Assembly (NCBI GenBank): GCA_041695045.1
Contig: JBGFRR010000132.1
Span: 1-49,179, forward strand
DNA length: 49,179 nucleotides
From: JBGFRR01 sp041695045
GTDB lineage: Bacteria > Bacteroidota > Ignavibacteria > UBA10030
Reading direction: 5' to 3'
The notes under the pieces were generated by a model, which did no database searches, was not told the origin of the DNA, and saw nothing but the letters and a program-made list of their open reading frames with translations. The translations under genes were made by a program, and so were the position numbers. The stretch's first letter is position 1, and each line of letters begins with the position of its first letter. Shown here piece by piece: positions 34,016 through 42,568 of this stretch.

Positions 34016-34477
34016 TTAAGTTTCTTCGCCGGCTAGTCGTAAGGTTTCTTTTTCCAATTCCGGTGTTAATCTGAAATTATTAGCCTTCAGTTTTGTTAAC
34101 ACATCTTTAACAGAACCAACAATCCCTTCCTTTTTTGCCTTTACAATCACGCCGAGCGTTCCAGTAATATTCAGTCCTAGTTTTTCTGCAACTCGCCTTG
34201 CTTTCTGGTCGTCAAGGATAATCGTACTTTCAGGGAGTTCGAGCGCCAATGCTATTGCACTCGCTTCACCTTTATCTAGTTGGAGTTCAAGAACCTGCTG
34301 GCGCGACTTGTCAGTTGGGGATTTGATTTCAACCCAAGCTTCCAGCGGCTCACCAAATTCAGATGCAACCTCGGGGGTTGTTAGAACAGTTCCGTAGAGT
34401 TTCTGAAGAAGAGTTATCTCTCCAATCTTGTGCAATATGATAAAGCAACTTGTATCGGAGATGATTGCCCTATGCAT
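34016..34477 (-). CDS. PIN-domain toxin-like protein (DUF3368)
   Basis: The 153-residue protein begins AIISDTSCFIILHKIGE with the first PIN aspartate, continues with Glu in DKGEASAIALALE, and has the acidic pair in TIILDDQKARRVAEKLGL and then GTLGVIVKAKKEGI. This matches the DUF3368 branch of PIN ribonucleases. The gene overlaps the upstream UPF0175 gene by 8 bp, as in toxin-antitoxin pairs. The target RNA is unknown. Base use and placement between two mmsA ends point to acquisition by transfer. Confidence 0.88.
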   Translation of the reverse strand: MHRAIISDTSCFIILHKIGEITLLQKLYGTVLTTPEVASEFGEPLEAWVEIKSPTDKSRQQVLELQLDKGEASAIALALELPESTIILDDQKARRVAEKLGLNITGTLGVIVKAKKEGIVGSVKDVLTKLKANNFRLTPELEKETLRLAGEET

Positions 34478-34697
34478 TCATGATATCTCGAGAAAGGTCA
34501 GTCGGTGGGAAGTTGAAAATCGAGACATTGTACATTGCCAGTAACTCAGCAAATGCCCGTTTCGTCAATCCCACAAGTTCAGCTGCCTGCCCAAGCGAAA
34601 GCTTTCCTTGCTCGTACAGACGCGTTGCTAAAAGCATGGTTGCTTCCCTGTCATCAAGCTCAATATTATCCGGTATGTTCAGTGTTAGTTTTTTCAT
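34470..34697 (-). CDS. UPF0175 antitoxin-like small protein
   Basis: The 75-residue product matches UPF0175. It has an N-terminal TLNIPDNIELD strand, MLLATRLYEQGKLSLGQAAELVGLTKRAFAELL (a helix-turn-helix-like segment) and a C-terminal NVSIFNFPPTDL. UPF0175 proteins are regularly found before DUF3368 PIN proteins and are the presumed antitoxin and repressor. Its promoter would lie in 34698-34768, a short AT-rich stretch next to the end of mmsA. Confidence 0.87.
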   Translation of the reverse strand: MKKLTLNIPDNIELDDREATMLLATRLYEQGKLSLGQAAELVGLTKRAFAELLAMYNVSIFNFPPTDLSRDIMNA

Positions 34698-34768
34698 GGC
34701 CGCAATTTAAGAAGATTCAAAGATGCTTTCAACCTGTTTGTTGCAAATACTAAGTTTTAAAACTTACC

Positions 34769-36283
34769 TCACGACATCCAATTCACCCTCGACTCCGGAT
34801 TCCATTTGATTGTCGTTTTCTTCAGTTTCGTGAAGAATTCGATGGAGCTTTTTCCTGTTACATCGCAAGCGCCGAATTTCGATTCATTCCAGCCTCCAAA
34901 CGAGAACGGCTCGCGCGGAACAGGAACACCGATGTTCACGCCAATCATTCCCGCACTTGCCCTCTCCATCACCTGGCGTGCTAACCCCCCGCTCTGGGTA
35001 AACACGGAGGCCGCGTTCCCGTACGGATTACGGTTCTCGATTTCCATCGCCTCATCGAGGCTCTTGGCGCGCATAATCGAGAGCACAGGGCCAAAGATTT
35101 CCTCTTGCGCGATCCGCATGTCCGGACGCACATAATCGATCACCGTCGGCCCAACGTAGAAGCCGTCCTCTTTTCCTTCCACCCTCGCGCCGCGGCCATC
35201 CACAAGCACCTTCGCGCCCTGCTGCTCAGCCTCCGTAATATAGCGTTCAATGCGTTCCTTCGCTTCTTTGGAGATTACTGCTCCGAGGTTTTTCCCCGGA
35301 ACGATGTTCTTTGCTTCTTCGCACAGCCGCGCAATGATGTGATCGACAGGTCCAACAGCCACCATAGCCGAAGCAGCCATACAGCGTTGTCCCGCGCAGC
35401 CGCTCATCGACGCCGCAATGTTGGTCGCCGCCATCTCTTCATGGGCATCGGGAAGGACAATGAGATGGTTCTTCGCGCCCCCCAAACATAAGGCGCGTTT
35501 GTAATGTATTGTGGCTCGCGCGTAAACAATCTTAGCGACTTTTGTTGAACCCACAAACGTAATGGCCTGGATGCCCGGATGGTCGCAGATCGCCTCAACA
35601 ACCTCCTGTGCGCCATGCACGACGTTGAAGACGCCGTCGGGCAAACCGGCTTCCTTGAGCAACTCCGCAATGCGGATGGAGCTGAGCGGTACGAGCTGCG
35701 ATGGCTTGAGAATCATCGCATTGCCCAGAACGAGGGCGTTCGGGATCGTCCAGTTTGGGACCATGTTCGGGAAGTTAAACGGGGTAATGGAAACCACGAC
35801 ACCGAGTGGATGCCGGTCGATGCGGCATTCGACTCCTTTGCTGACCTCAAGAATCTCTCCCGCAGCGAGCTGAGGCATTGAACAGGCGAACTCAATTACC
35901 TCGATAGCTTTCTCGATTTCAGCGCGCGCCTCGTTCATCGTCTTGCCGTTCTCTTCACGCACAAGCGCAGACAGTTCCTCAAAGTTGCGCTCCATCAAAT
36001 ACTTGTAGCGGTACATGACCAGTGCGCGTTCTTTGATTGGTGTCGTCGACCAACTCTTGAACGCGGTTTCAGCCGACTGAACAGCATCATCCACATCTCT
36101 CGCTGTGGAACGAGGTGCCGTGGCAATCTGCTGACCGATGGAAGGATTCATCACAGGCAGAAAACCTGACGCATGTGCTTCCACCCATTTCCCACCGATG
36201 AAATTGAGCACCTCGCAGATACCATTTGACGCTTTCGTGTACGCTGCGATTGTTTGCAGGGGTGATACCGTCGTTGTTTCCAT
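34769..36283 (-). CDS. mmsA: CoA-acylating (methyl)malonate-semialdehyde dehydrogenase
   Basis: It converts malonate semialdehyde to acetyl-CoA, and methylmalonate semialdehyde to propionyl-CoA, with NAD and CoA. The 504-residue protein has catalytic Cys301 in GCAGQRCMA. It also has the CLGGAKNH block, where ordinary aldehyde dehydrogenases carry a general-base Glu; its absence is typical of the CoA-dependent MMSDH group. The ATG at 36283 follows AAAGGAG. The enzyme would finish breakdown of beta-alanine and beta-aminoisobutyrate from uracil and thymine, provided an aminotransferase exists elsewhere. Its last 21 codons are duplicated at 33917-33982. Confidence 0.94.
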   Translation of the reverse strand: METTTVSPLQTIAAYTKASNGICEVLNFIGGKWVEAHASGFLPVMNPSIGQQIATAPRSTARDVDDAVQSAETAFKSWSTTPIKERALVMYRYKYLMERNFEELSALVREENGKTMNEARAEIEKAIEVIEFACSMPQLAAGEILEVSKGVECRIDRHPLGVVVSITPFNFPNMVPNWTIPNALVLGNAMILKPSQLVPLSSIRIAELLKEAGLPDGVFNVVHGAQEVVEAICDHPGIQAITFVGSTKVAKIVYARATIHYKRALCLGGAKNHLIVLPDAHEEMAATNIAASMSGCAGQRCMAASAMVAVGPVDHIIARLCEEAKNIVPGKNLGAVISKEAKERIERYITEAEQQGAKVLVDGRGARVEGKEDGFYVGPTVIDYVRPDMRIAQEEIFGPVLSIMRAKSLDEAMEIENRNPYGNAASVFTQSGGLARQVMERASAGMIGVNIGVPVPREPFSFGGWNESKFGACDVTGKSSIEFFTKLKKTTIKWNPESRVNWMS

Positions 36284-36442
36284 GTGAAGCTCCTTTAGCA
36301 TCGGTGATTGCTTTCAAGCTACACACCGCGAGTGAGAAATGCAAGACATCGAGTTCGGCACTTCACGCGCTTGAGCAACCAAGATTGAATATCGCCGCGT
36401 ATTTGGGTATATTAAAGCGCTTAGAGTCGTATTGAGAGAACA

Positions 36443-37381
36443 ATGACACACCAACTGGCGGAAGAACATACCGCGACGGCAAGCCGAGGATTAGTAGAAA
36501 CACAGGATGGCGGTATTGTCCTCTTGGAAGGACTAGATTCGCTCGACCTTCTCCAACGCCTCTCCACCAACGACGTTTTGAAGCTTGGTATCCCCGGAGT
36601 TGAAACGACGGTTCTCACCAACGAAAAGGGGCGTATTGTTGACGTTGTTACTGTGCTTCGGTTGGACAGCCACCGAATTATGCTGGTAGGGCATAATCCA
36701 GCTCGAAACGCGCTCAAACAGTGGCTTGAACGCTACGTCATCATGGAAGATGTCCGTGTTGAGTCAGCCGAATCCAACTTCCTCCATCTTCTGATCTTTG
36801 GCGACGAAACGCTTGCGACATCCATCGGTCACGGTCAATGGGTTACATGTGAGCGCGTCTTCCCAACTCTGAATTCCACAGGGTTTGCTTTTGTCAAGTC
36901 ATGGCCATCAGCAAAGATTATCCATGTGCTGATCAACCGAAACGGGGCATTTGGAACGACCGGGTTTGGTTATTCAGTCGTTGGACATCAGCACTTTGAA
37001 GACTTTCGCATTGCACGTGGCATTCCTGCTTTTCCGAATGAACTATCTGCGTCCTACAATCCCTTGGAGGCAGGACTCACGCACTGGGTCAGTTTCACAA
37101 AGGGCTGCTACATCGGCCAAGAGGTTCTCGCGCGATTAGACACGTACAAGAAAGTGCAGCGACGATTGGTGCGGATGTATCTTCCCAAAGCGCTGAGTAA
37201 AATTCCGACTGCGCTTGTTGGGCCTGATGGAGAAGCGGGGCTTATCACTTCCGTCGGTAACGAAGATTCAACCGGCAGAATCCCAGCGCTAGGCTATCTC
37301 CTTTCATCTGCAGAAGAGAAAAAGGATCGCTTGTTTGTGAATGTAGATGGCACTCACGCTGCTGTGACAATTATTGGATAA
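36443..37381 (+). CDS. ygfZ: YgfZ/GcvT-like folate-binding Fe-S assembly protein
   Basis: YgfZ binds tetrahydrofolate and helps maintain certain Fe-S enzymes. The 312-residue protein has the GcvT fold and the signature motif KGCYIGQEVLARLDTYKKVQRRLV near residue 215, with the conserved cysteine in KGCYxGQE. The aminomethyltransferase aspartate signature of true GcvT is not seen. It is divergent to mmsA, with about 160 bp between starts holding both promoters. It lies 16 bp upstream of msrC. Confidence 0.88.
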   Translation: MTHQLAEEHTATASRGLVETQDGGIVLLEGLDSLDLLQRLSTNDVLKLGIPGVETTVLTNEKGRIVDVVTVLRLDSHRIMLVGHNPARNALKQWLERYVIMEDVRVESAESNFLHLLIFGDETLATSIGHGQWVTCERVFPTLNSTGFAFVKSWPSAKIIHVLINRNGAFGTTGFGYSVVGHQHFEDFRIARGIPAFPNELSASYNPLEAGLTHWVSFTKGCYIGQEVLARLDTYKKVQRRLVRMYLPKALSKIPTALVGPDGEAGLITSVGNEDSTGRIPALGYLLSSAEEKKDRLFVNVDGTHAAVTIIG

Positions 37382-37397
37382 ACAGAAGGTCTCTTGA

Positions 37398-37913
37398 ATG
37401 GAACAGTTTGTTACCGTTACCGCAACCGCGAAGGAAGATGTTTACAAGGAGATCATTCCTCAGATTCGATCGCTCCTTGAAGGTGAGACGGATGTCGTTG
37501 CCAATCTTGCCAATATTGCTGCTGTGCTGAAGATGGCGTTCCCTGCAATCTCGTGGGTGGGATTCTATTTGCTAAAAGATCGTGAATTGGTGCTCGGTCC
37601 GTTTCAGGGGAAGCCGGCGTGTGTTCGGATTGCGATGGGGAAGGGTGTATGTGGAACCTCGGCAGCCAAGCATGAAACTTTGATTGTGCCGAACGTGCTT
37701 GAGTTTCCCGGACACATCGTTTGCGACCCCGATTCAAAGTCGGAGATTGTCGTTCCACTGATCCAGGGAGAGAGGCTTCTCGGTGTGCTTGATCTGGATA
37801 GCGCGTTGCTAGCTGCGTTTGATGAGACCGATAAGGTGTATCTGGAAGAAACTGCTTCTTTAGCAGCAGCGACATTCTCAACGATCCAACAGAGTGGTCA
37901 TCGTATTCCGTGA
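37398..37913 (+). CDS. msrC: Free methionine-(R)-sulfoxide reductase (GAF domain)
   Basis: The 171-residue single GAF-domain protein reduces free methionine-R-sulfoxide. The three family cysteines are present in order: ACVRI, GVCGTSAA and HIVCDP. WVGFYLLKDRELVLGPFQGKPAC and SEIVVPLIQGERLLGVLDLDS complete the family pattern. It is 16 bp after ygfZ, so the two may be cotranscribed; both protect against oxidative damage. Confidence 0.92.
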   Translation: MEQFVTVTATAKEDVYKEIIPQIRSLLEGETDVVANLANIAAVLKMAFPAISWVGFYLLKDRELVLGPFQGKPACVRIAMGKGVCGTSAAKHETLIVPNVLEFPGHIVCDPDSKSEIVVPLIQGERLLGVLDLDSALLAAFDETDKVYLEETASLAAATFSTIQQSGHRIP

Positions 37914-38001
37914 AGTATATCCCTCCCTCTTGCACTCTCCGTTTTTATTCTCCACCGGTAACGATCTCGTTTTTTTCTCCATACTCTAGGGAGCACCGTC
38001 T

Positions 38002-38841
38002 ATGCCAAAACTCAAACCGCCCGTACCAAAGGCGTATAGAAATCTAGAATTTCTCAACAGCCCGGATGCGCGCGCAATCCGCATTCTCGCGGAGTTCTTA
38101 GAACCTCTCCATCGCTTTCGACGATATCGCGTTCGCGATGCGATTGTGTTCTTTGGATCGGCACGTATTAAGCCGCGTCAAGTTGCCCAGCGAACGCTAC
38201 GTGAGATCGAAGCGCGGGCGAAGCGTCGCAGCACTGCAGTCGTTGACCCGGAAAAACTCGCCGCCGCACAGATGGATTTCCATATGTCCCGCTATTACGA
38301 GGAGGCAGTGGAGCTTGCCCGTAAACTGACGACATGGACAAAAACTCTCAAGGATCCCCAACGATTTCTCGTTTGTTCCGGTGGTGGTCCGGGCATTATG
38401 GAGGCGGCAAATAAAGGAGCTTCTCTCGCAGGCGGAAAGTCTATCGGTCTCAATATCAGTCTGCCGTCCGAAGAAAACCCGAACTTTTACATCACCGATG
38501 AATTGAATTTTGAATTTCACTACTTTTTCATGCGGAAGTTCTGGTTTGCGTATCTCGCCAAGGCCTACGTCATGTTTCCCGGCGGCTTTGGCACACTCGA
38601 TGAATTGATGGAAATTCTCACCCTGCTGCAAACTTCAAAGATCAAGAAGAAGGCAACCGTTATTCTCTATGGAAAAGAGTACTGGGAACGAATCATAAAC
38701 TTCAATGCAATGCTGAAACACCGTGTCATCAGTCTAGAAGACCTCAACCTGTTTACATGTAAGGATACTCCTGACGATGCCTACAACTATCTTGTGAAAG
38801 AACTACGAAAGAATTACTCTTACGAGACAGAGGTGATTTGA
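38002..38841 (+). CDS. LOG-family nucleotide phosphoribohydrolase-like protein
   Basis: The 279-residue protein shows the Rossmann-type LOG signatures SGGGPGIMEAANKGA and PGGFGTLDELMEILTLLQ (PGGxGTxxE). Members cut nucleoside 5'-monophosphates to base and ribose 5-phosphate; LOG is the cytokinin-activating enzyme in plants, and many bacterial copies were long misnamed lysine decarboxylases. An N-terminal extension of about 100 residues with a basic charged helix (EARAKRRSTAVVD) precedes the core. The ATG follows AGGGAG. It lies 60 bp upstream of ssrA. Confidence 0.88.
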   Translation: MPKLKPPVPKAYRNLEFLNSPDARAIRILAEFLEPLHRFRRYRVRDAIVFFGSARIKPRQVAQRTLREIEARAKRRSTAVVDPEKLAAAQMDFHMSRYYEEAVELARKLTTWTKTLKDPQRFLVCSGGGPGIMEAANKGASLAGGKSIGLNISLPSEENPNFYITDELNFEFHYFFMRKFWFAYLAKAYVMFPGGFGTLDELMEILTLLQTSKIKKKATVILYGKEYWERIINFNAMLKHRVISLEDLNLFTCKDTPDDAYNYLVKELRKNYSYETEVI

Positions 38842-38901
38842 TAGTTCTCAGTCAAAAGTGTATATTGAGAGCGAGTTCTTCGTTTATGAACAGTTGATTC
38901 C

Positions 38902-39274
38902 GGGGGTGACTTGGCTTCGACGGGGACGAGGATGCTCAGAACTGCATACCGTGGTCGCCGTGTCCACGTTAAACAAACGGTAAACTCATAAGTGCCAACT
39001 ACAACTACGCACTGGCTGCCTAATTATTAGCGCAGCCCGTTTTCATAGTTCCTTTCCCATCGGGGACATTGAGAACGTCGACCGAGGTGGGATAGTCCGG
39101 TGGTGTGCTCAAGATTGCCGGATGAACTCCGATGATCTCGGAGCCTTCTTGAGCTGGCGCGCGGCCAATCCAGCTCGGCGGAGTTTCCGTGCGCGAGAAT
39201 CAAAGGTCGAGCTATGTATGAAGACGTTCTGAGGGTCTTCTCTTCGGACCGGGGTTCGACTCCCCGCACCTCCA
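38902..39274 (+). ncRNA. ssrA: Transfer-messenger RNA (tmRNA)
   Basis: The 5' end GGGGGTG pairs with CACCTCC (39267-39273) to make the tRNA-like acceptor stem. The 5' part has GGCTTCGACGGGGACG, and the T-arm GGGGTTCGACTCCCC is near the 3' end. The discriminator A at 39274 is followed by CTA, so CCA must be added after transcription. The tag frame from 38994 reads ANYNYALAA and stops at 39021-39023. tmRNA rescues stalled ribosomes and tags their products for proteolysis. The total of 373 nt is normal. No terminator follows; the phoB start codon lies only 21 bases downstream. Confidence 0.95.
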
Positions 39275-39294
39275 CTACGACATCGGAGTTCTGC

Positions 39295-39984
39295 GTGGCA
39301 ACACCAGCTACAATTCTTATCGTTGACGACGAGAAAGACATTTTAGAATTTCTCAGCTATAACCTTGAAAAGGAGGGTTATCGTGTATTACAGGCAACGA
39401 CGGGCACACAGGCCCTGAAGCTTGTCGAACGCCTTCCTCAGCTCATCGTCTTAGATGTGATGCTGCCGGAAATGGATGGCTGGGAGGTATGTCGTGCTCT
39501 TCGTGCGAACGCAAAGACGGCGCAGATTCCCATTGTATTTTTGACGGCACGAGACAGTGAGATCGATGAGGTTGTGGGTCTGGAGCTTGGGGCACAAGAT
39601 TACATCACGAAGCCGGTTCGTGTGCGCACGTTGCTTGCTCGCGTGAAGCGAATTCTGCGGGAAAACAGCAAACAGGAGGTGCCGCAAGAGGTCATTCGCG
39701 CCAGCGACATTGAAATCCATGCTCACAACTACCTCGTCAAGATAGGGAAGAAGGAAGTTTTCCTCCCGAAAAAAGAGTTTGAGGTACTCCTGTATCTTGC
39801 GCGTCACCCGGACCGTGTGGTTTCACGCGAAACGCTGTTGAATGAAATCTGGGGAACGGACGTGTACGTGGTTGACAGAACGGTGGATGTCCACATTCGG
39901 AAGATTCGGGAAAAACTCGAACGTTTCGCTTTACACATCGAAACTGTTAAGGGCGTCGGCTACCGATTCCGGAAGGAGCCATGA
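39295..39984 (+). CDS. phoB: Phosphate-regulon response regulator PhoB
   Basis: The 229-residue OmpR-type regulator has a receiver domain with acidic D11/D12 and phosphoacceptor Asp54 in IVLDVMLP, Thr in FLTARDS and Lys in YITKPVR, then a winged-helix DNA-binding domain (about 125-229; VVSRETLLNEIWG, VDVHIRKIREKL). Adjacent phoR, pstSCAB and phoU identify it as PhoB. The start is GTG 39295 after GGAG. The frame is open upstream into the tmRNA T-arm, but that part cannot be protein. Any private promoter must lie inside ssrA. Confidence 0.93.
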   Translation: MATPATILIVDDEKDILEFLSYNLEKEGYRVLQATTGTQALKLVERLPQLIVLDVMLPEMDGWEVCRALRANAKTAQIPIVFLTARDSEIDEVVGLELGAQDYITKPVRVRTLLARVKRILRENSKQEVPQEVIRASDIEIHAHNYLVKIGKKEVFLPKKEFEVLLYLARHPDRVVSRETLLNEIWGTDVYVVDRTVDVHIRKIREKLERFALHIETVKGVGYRFRKEP

Positions 39985-41432
39985 TCCGCACCCTTCAGTC
40001 CCGTATTTCCCTCGCGTATATTGCCGTCTCGCTCGTCCTCACCCTTCTTCTTGCAATCCTCTCCAGCGTTGCCTTTGAACGCTATTTTCTGAACAGGCTG
40101 GCAAATGACCTTCAGGCGGATACGGGAATCCTTCACGCCTATCTGAAAGAGGGCATCACCCAGCCCACATCTCGAGCGATTACGACACAAACGCTTTCCG
40201 GAATCGCCGCAGCGCGCGGAATGCGCATCACACTCGTTACGACGGATGGTGTTGTACTCTATGATTCGTCTATCCCCGACGAACAACTGAATACACTCGA
40301 CAACCACGGTACAAGGCCGGAGATTCTCGAAGCCGACCGCTACGGTATCGGGTCCAATTTTCGTTTCAGTACTACACGGAATGCGGAGATGATGTACATC
40401 GCTCGCCGCGTAGATGAAGAATTCTCCGTTTCTCCACTCTTTCCACAATTACGATTCATCCGTGTCGGCTTGCCGGCAACTGACGTGTATGAGACCACGC
40501 GGCAGATAAGAATGACTGTTATCCTTGCTGCGGTGTTGGTGTTCCTCCTTGTTCTTGTCATCAGTAGAACGATTGCACGCCGGATTGCCAGCCCGATCGA
40601 AGAGATCACAACGGCGGTTCGCGAAATCAAAGAAGGCAATCTCGACCGGCGGATTTCAATACGCTCCGATGATGAAATCGGTCGCTTGGCGGCTCACATG
40701 AACGAGATGGCGGAAACACTGAAGGCCGATATTGATCAACTGAAGCGACTGGAGCGTGTACGGAGTGAGTTCCTTGGTAATGTCTCGCATGAACTCCGCA
40801 CACCGATCTTTTCTCTGAAAGGTTTTCTGGAGACTCTGCTTGAAGGCGCCCTGGATGACCGCAACGTCAATCGTACATTCGTCGAGCGAGCGTATCATCA
40901 CGCCAACCGACTGGATGCTCTGTTAGCCGACCTGATTGAAATCTCGCGTATTGAATCGGGCGAAATGAAAATGAGCTTTCGGTATTTTCCTGTTGATGAG
41001 TTTCTCCAGCGTGTTGCTGAGGAATTCGAAGGGATAGCTTCACGCCACAACCAACATCTCGTCATCGAAAACAACGCCGGGGGCATTTCCGTGTTTGGCG
41101 ACAAGGAACGCCTTCGTCAAGCTATGGCCAACATCGTTGATAATGCGCTGAAATACAGCGGCAACGGTGCGACGATCACCCTGCGTGCTGAATCGGTCGA
41201 TGGGAAGGTTCGCATCACCATTCGCGATACCGGTCCGGGGATCGCGGAGGTACATCTGCCGCGAATATTTGAGCGCTTCTATCGTGTAGATAGAGATCGT
41301 TCAAGGGAGGTAGGGGGGACGGGCCTTGGGTTGGCCATCGTGAAGCACATCATCGAGGCTCATGGGAGCCGTGTGTGTGTCTTGAGTGAATTAGGAAAGG
41401 GAACCGCGTTCTGGTTTGACCTCAAGCAATAG
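39981..41432 (+). CDS. phoR: Phosphate-regulon sensor histidine kinase PhoR
   Basis: The 483-residue membrane kinase phosphorylates PhoB when phosphate is scarce. Membrane helices at 9-31 and 176-197 enclose a periplasmic domain of about 140 residues. HAMP follows (198-250), then the H box NVSHELRTPIFSLKG with His270. The ATPase domain has NIVDNALKYS, DTGPGI, IFERFYRVDRDRSREVGGTGLGLAIVKHI. The large periplasmic domain is longer than in E. coli PhoR, and no clear PAS domain is seen. Its ATG overlaps the phoB stop by 4 bp. Confidence 0.93.
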   Translation: MIRTLQSRISLAYIAVSLVLTLLLAILSSVAFERYFLNRLANDLQADTGILHAYLKEGITQPTSRAITTQTLSGIAAARGMRITLVTTDGVVLYDSSIPDEQLNTLDNHGTRPEILEADRYGIGSNFRFSTTRNAEMMYIARRVDEEFSVSPLFPQLRFIRVGLPATDVYETTRQIRMTVILAAVLVFLLVLVISRTIARRIASPIEEITTAVREIKEGNLDRRISIRSDDEIGRLAAHMNEMAETLKADIDQLKRLERVRSEFLGNVSHELRTPIFSLKGFLETLLEGALDDRNVNRTFVERAYHHANRLDALLADLIEISRIESGEMKMSFRYFPVDEFLQRVAEEFEGIASRHNQHLVIENNAGGISVFGDKERLRQAMANIVDNALKYSGNGATITLRAESVDGKVRITIRDTGPGIAEVHLPRIFERFYRVDRDRSREVGGTGLGLAIVKHIIEAHGSRVCVLSELGKGTAFWFDLKQ

Positions 41433-41437
41433 CCTTG

Positions 41438-41477
41438 CTTAACAATTCCTTAACACAAACGTAACGCAGAAGTAACG
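41438..41477 (+). promoter_or_regulatory. PHO-box array upstream of pstS
   Basis: Four heptamers lie exactly 11 bp apart on the + strand: CTTAACA at 41438, CTTAACA at 41449, CGTAACG at 41460 and AGTAACG at 41471, each separated by four bases. This is the direct-repeat layout of PhoB binding sites (two boxes of two half-sites). A TATACT hexamer at 41503-41508 may be the -10 element, and AGGGAG precedes the pstS ATG at 41523. The 25-bp gap from the last half-site to that hexamer is longer than in E. coli. Confidence 0.8.
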
Positions 41478-41522
41478 CCGTTTTCGGATTTTTCGACTGA
41501 ACTATACTACAGGGAGACACTT

Positions 41523-42497
41523 ATGACTCTGCCGCGAATACCTCACTTCTTGGTTACGCTCGTCGCTCTTGTTTCACTCACCACCCAGTTATTTTCTCAG
41601 GCCACCAAGGTCGATGAAAAAATTCCCCGCTACCAAAAGAAGCAGGGGATTTCGGGGAAGATTACCTCTATTGGTTCTGATACAATGAACAATCTGTTGG
41701 CGCTTTGGGGAGATGGCTTTAAGAGGTTTTATCCCAACGTAATCATTGAATTTGAAGGAAAGGGATCCTCGACTGCTCCGCCTGCTTTGCTTGCTGGAAC
41801 GGCACAACTCGGACCTATGTCGAGGGAAATGAAAAATGAAGAGTTGGAAGCCATCGAGCGTCGCTACGGCTTTAAGCCAACTGCGATCAATGCTGGACTC
41901 GATGGAATTGCTATTTATGTACATAAAGATAATCCAGTTAAGTCGCTTACACTTCAACAGATAGACGCAATCTTCTCAAAGACTCGTCGAGGTGGCACGC
42001 GAACCGACATTCGGCGTTGGTCAGACATTGATCCTTCACTTAGCAACTTTGCTATAAGTCTTTACGGTCGTAATTCCGCTTCTGGAACGTATGGATTTTT
42101 CAAGGAGCATGCTCTGTTTAGAGGAGATTTCAAGGACAATGTGAAGGAACAACCGGGCTCAGCAGCAGTTGTACATGGGGTCTCGCGCGATCGTTATGGG
42201 ATTGGATACAGCGGAATTGGCTACAGAACAACTGGAGTTCGGGCTGTTCCCGTATCAAGAAAAGAAGGGGAGATAGCTTTTGAACCTACCTATGAGAATG
42301 TTGAGTCTGGCAAATACCCGATTGCGCGATTCTTCTTTCTCTACATTTTGAAAGATCCAAAAAAACCGCTGGACCCACTCGTTAAGGAATTCCTCACCTA
42401 TATTCTCTCCTTTGAAGGTCAAAGTGACCTCATCAAAGATGGGTATTATCCTTTGTCATATAGGCTTGTTGAACGTGAATTACAAAAGTTAAACTAA
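41523..42497 (+). CDS. pstS: Phosphate-binding periplasmic protein PstS
   Basis: The 324-residue protein has an N-terminal signal peptide (hydrophobic VTLVALVSLTTQLFSQA, cleavage likely after residue 26). The mature part has phosphate-binding loops: SIGSDTMNNLL near the start, GKGSSTAPPALLAGTAQLGPMSR, and GRNSASGTYGFFKEH. It captures phosphate for PstCAB. The PHO-box array lies just upstream. Its base composition is visibly more AT-rich than the neighbouring phoR and pstB genes. Confidence 0.93.
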   Translation: MTLPRIPHFLVTLVALVSLTTQLFSQATKVDEKIPRYQKKQGISGKITSIGSDTMNNLLALWGDGFKRFYPNVIIEFEGKGSSTAPPALLAGTAQLGPMSREMKNEELEAIERRYGFKPTAINAGLDGIAIYVHKDNPVKSLTLQQIDAIFSKTRRGGTRTDIRRWSDIDPSLSNFAISLYGRNSASGTYGFFKEHALFRGDFKDNVKEQPGSAAVVHGVSRDRYGIGYSGIGYRTTGVRAVPVSRKEGEIAFEPTYENVESGKYPIARFFFLYILKDPKKPLDPLVKEFLTYILSFEGQSDLIKDGYYPLSYRLVERELQKLN

Positions 42498-42568
42498 GGC
42501 TTTTTCATCCCTATTTCTTGCAGCGAGGAAAGACGGATTCTCGAAAAGCTCAAGACTCATACCCCATA

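Noticed and set aside
39214..39294. Longer N-terminus for PhoB beginning inside ssrA
   Set aside because: The extension is the tmRNA T-arm and acceptor stem read as protein; the GTG at 39295 gives a normal PhoB start.
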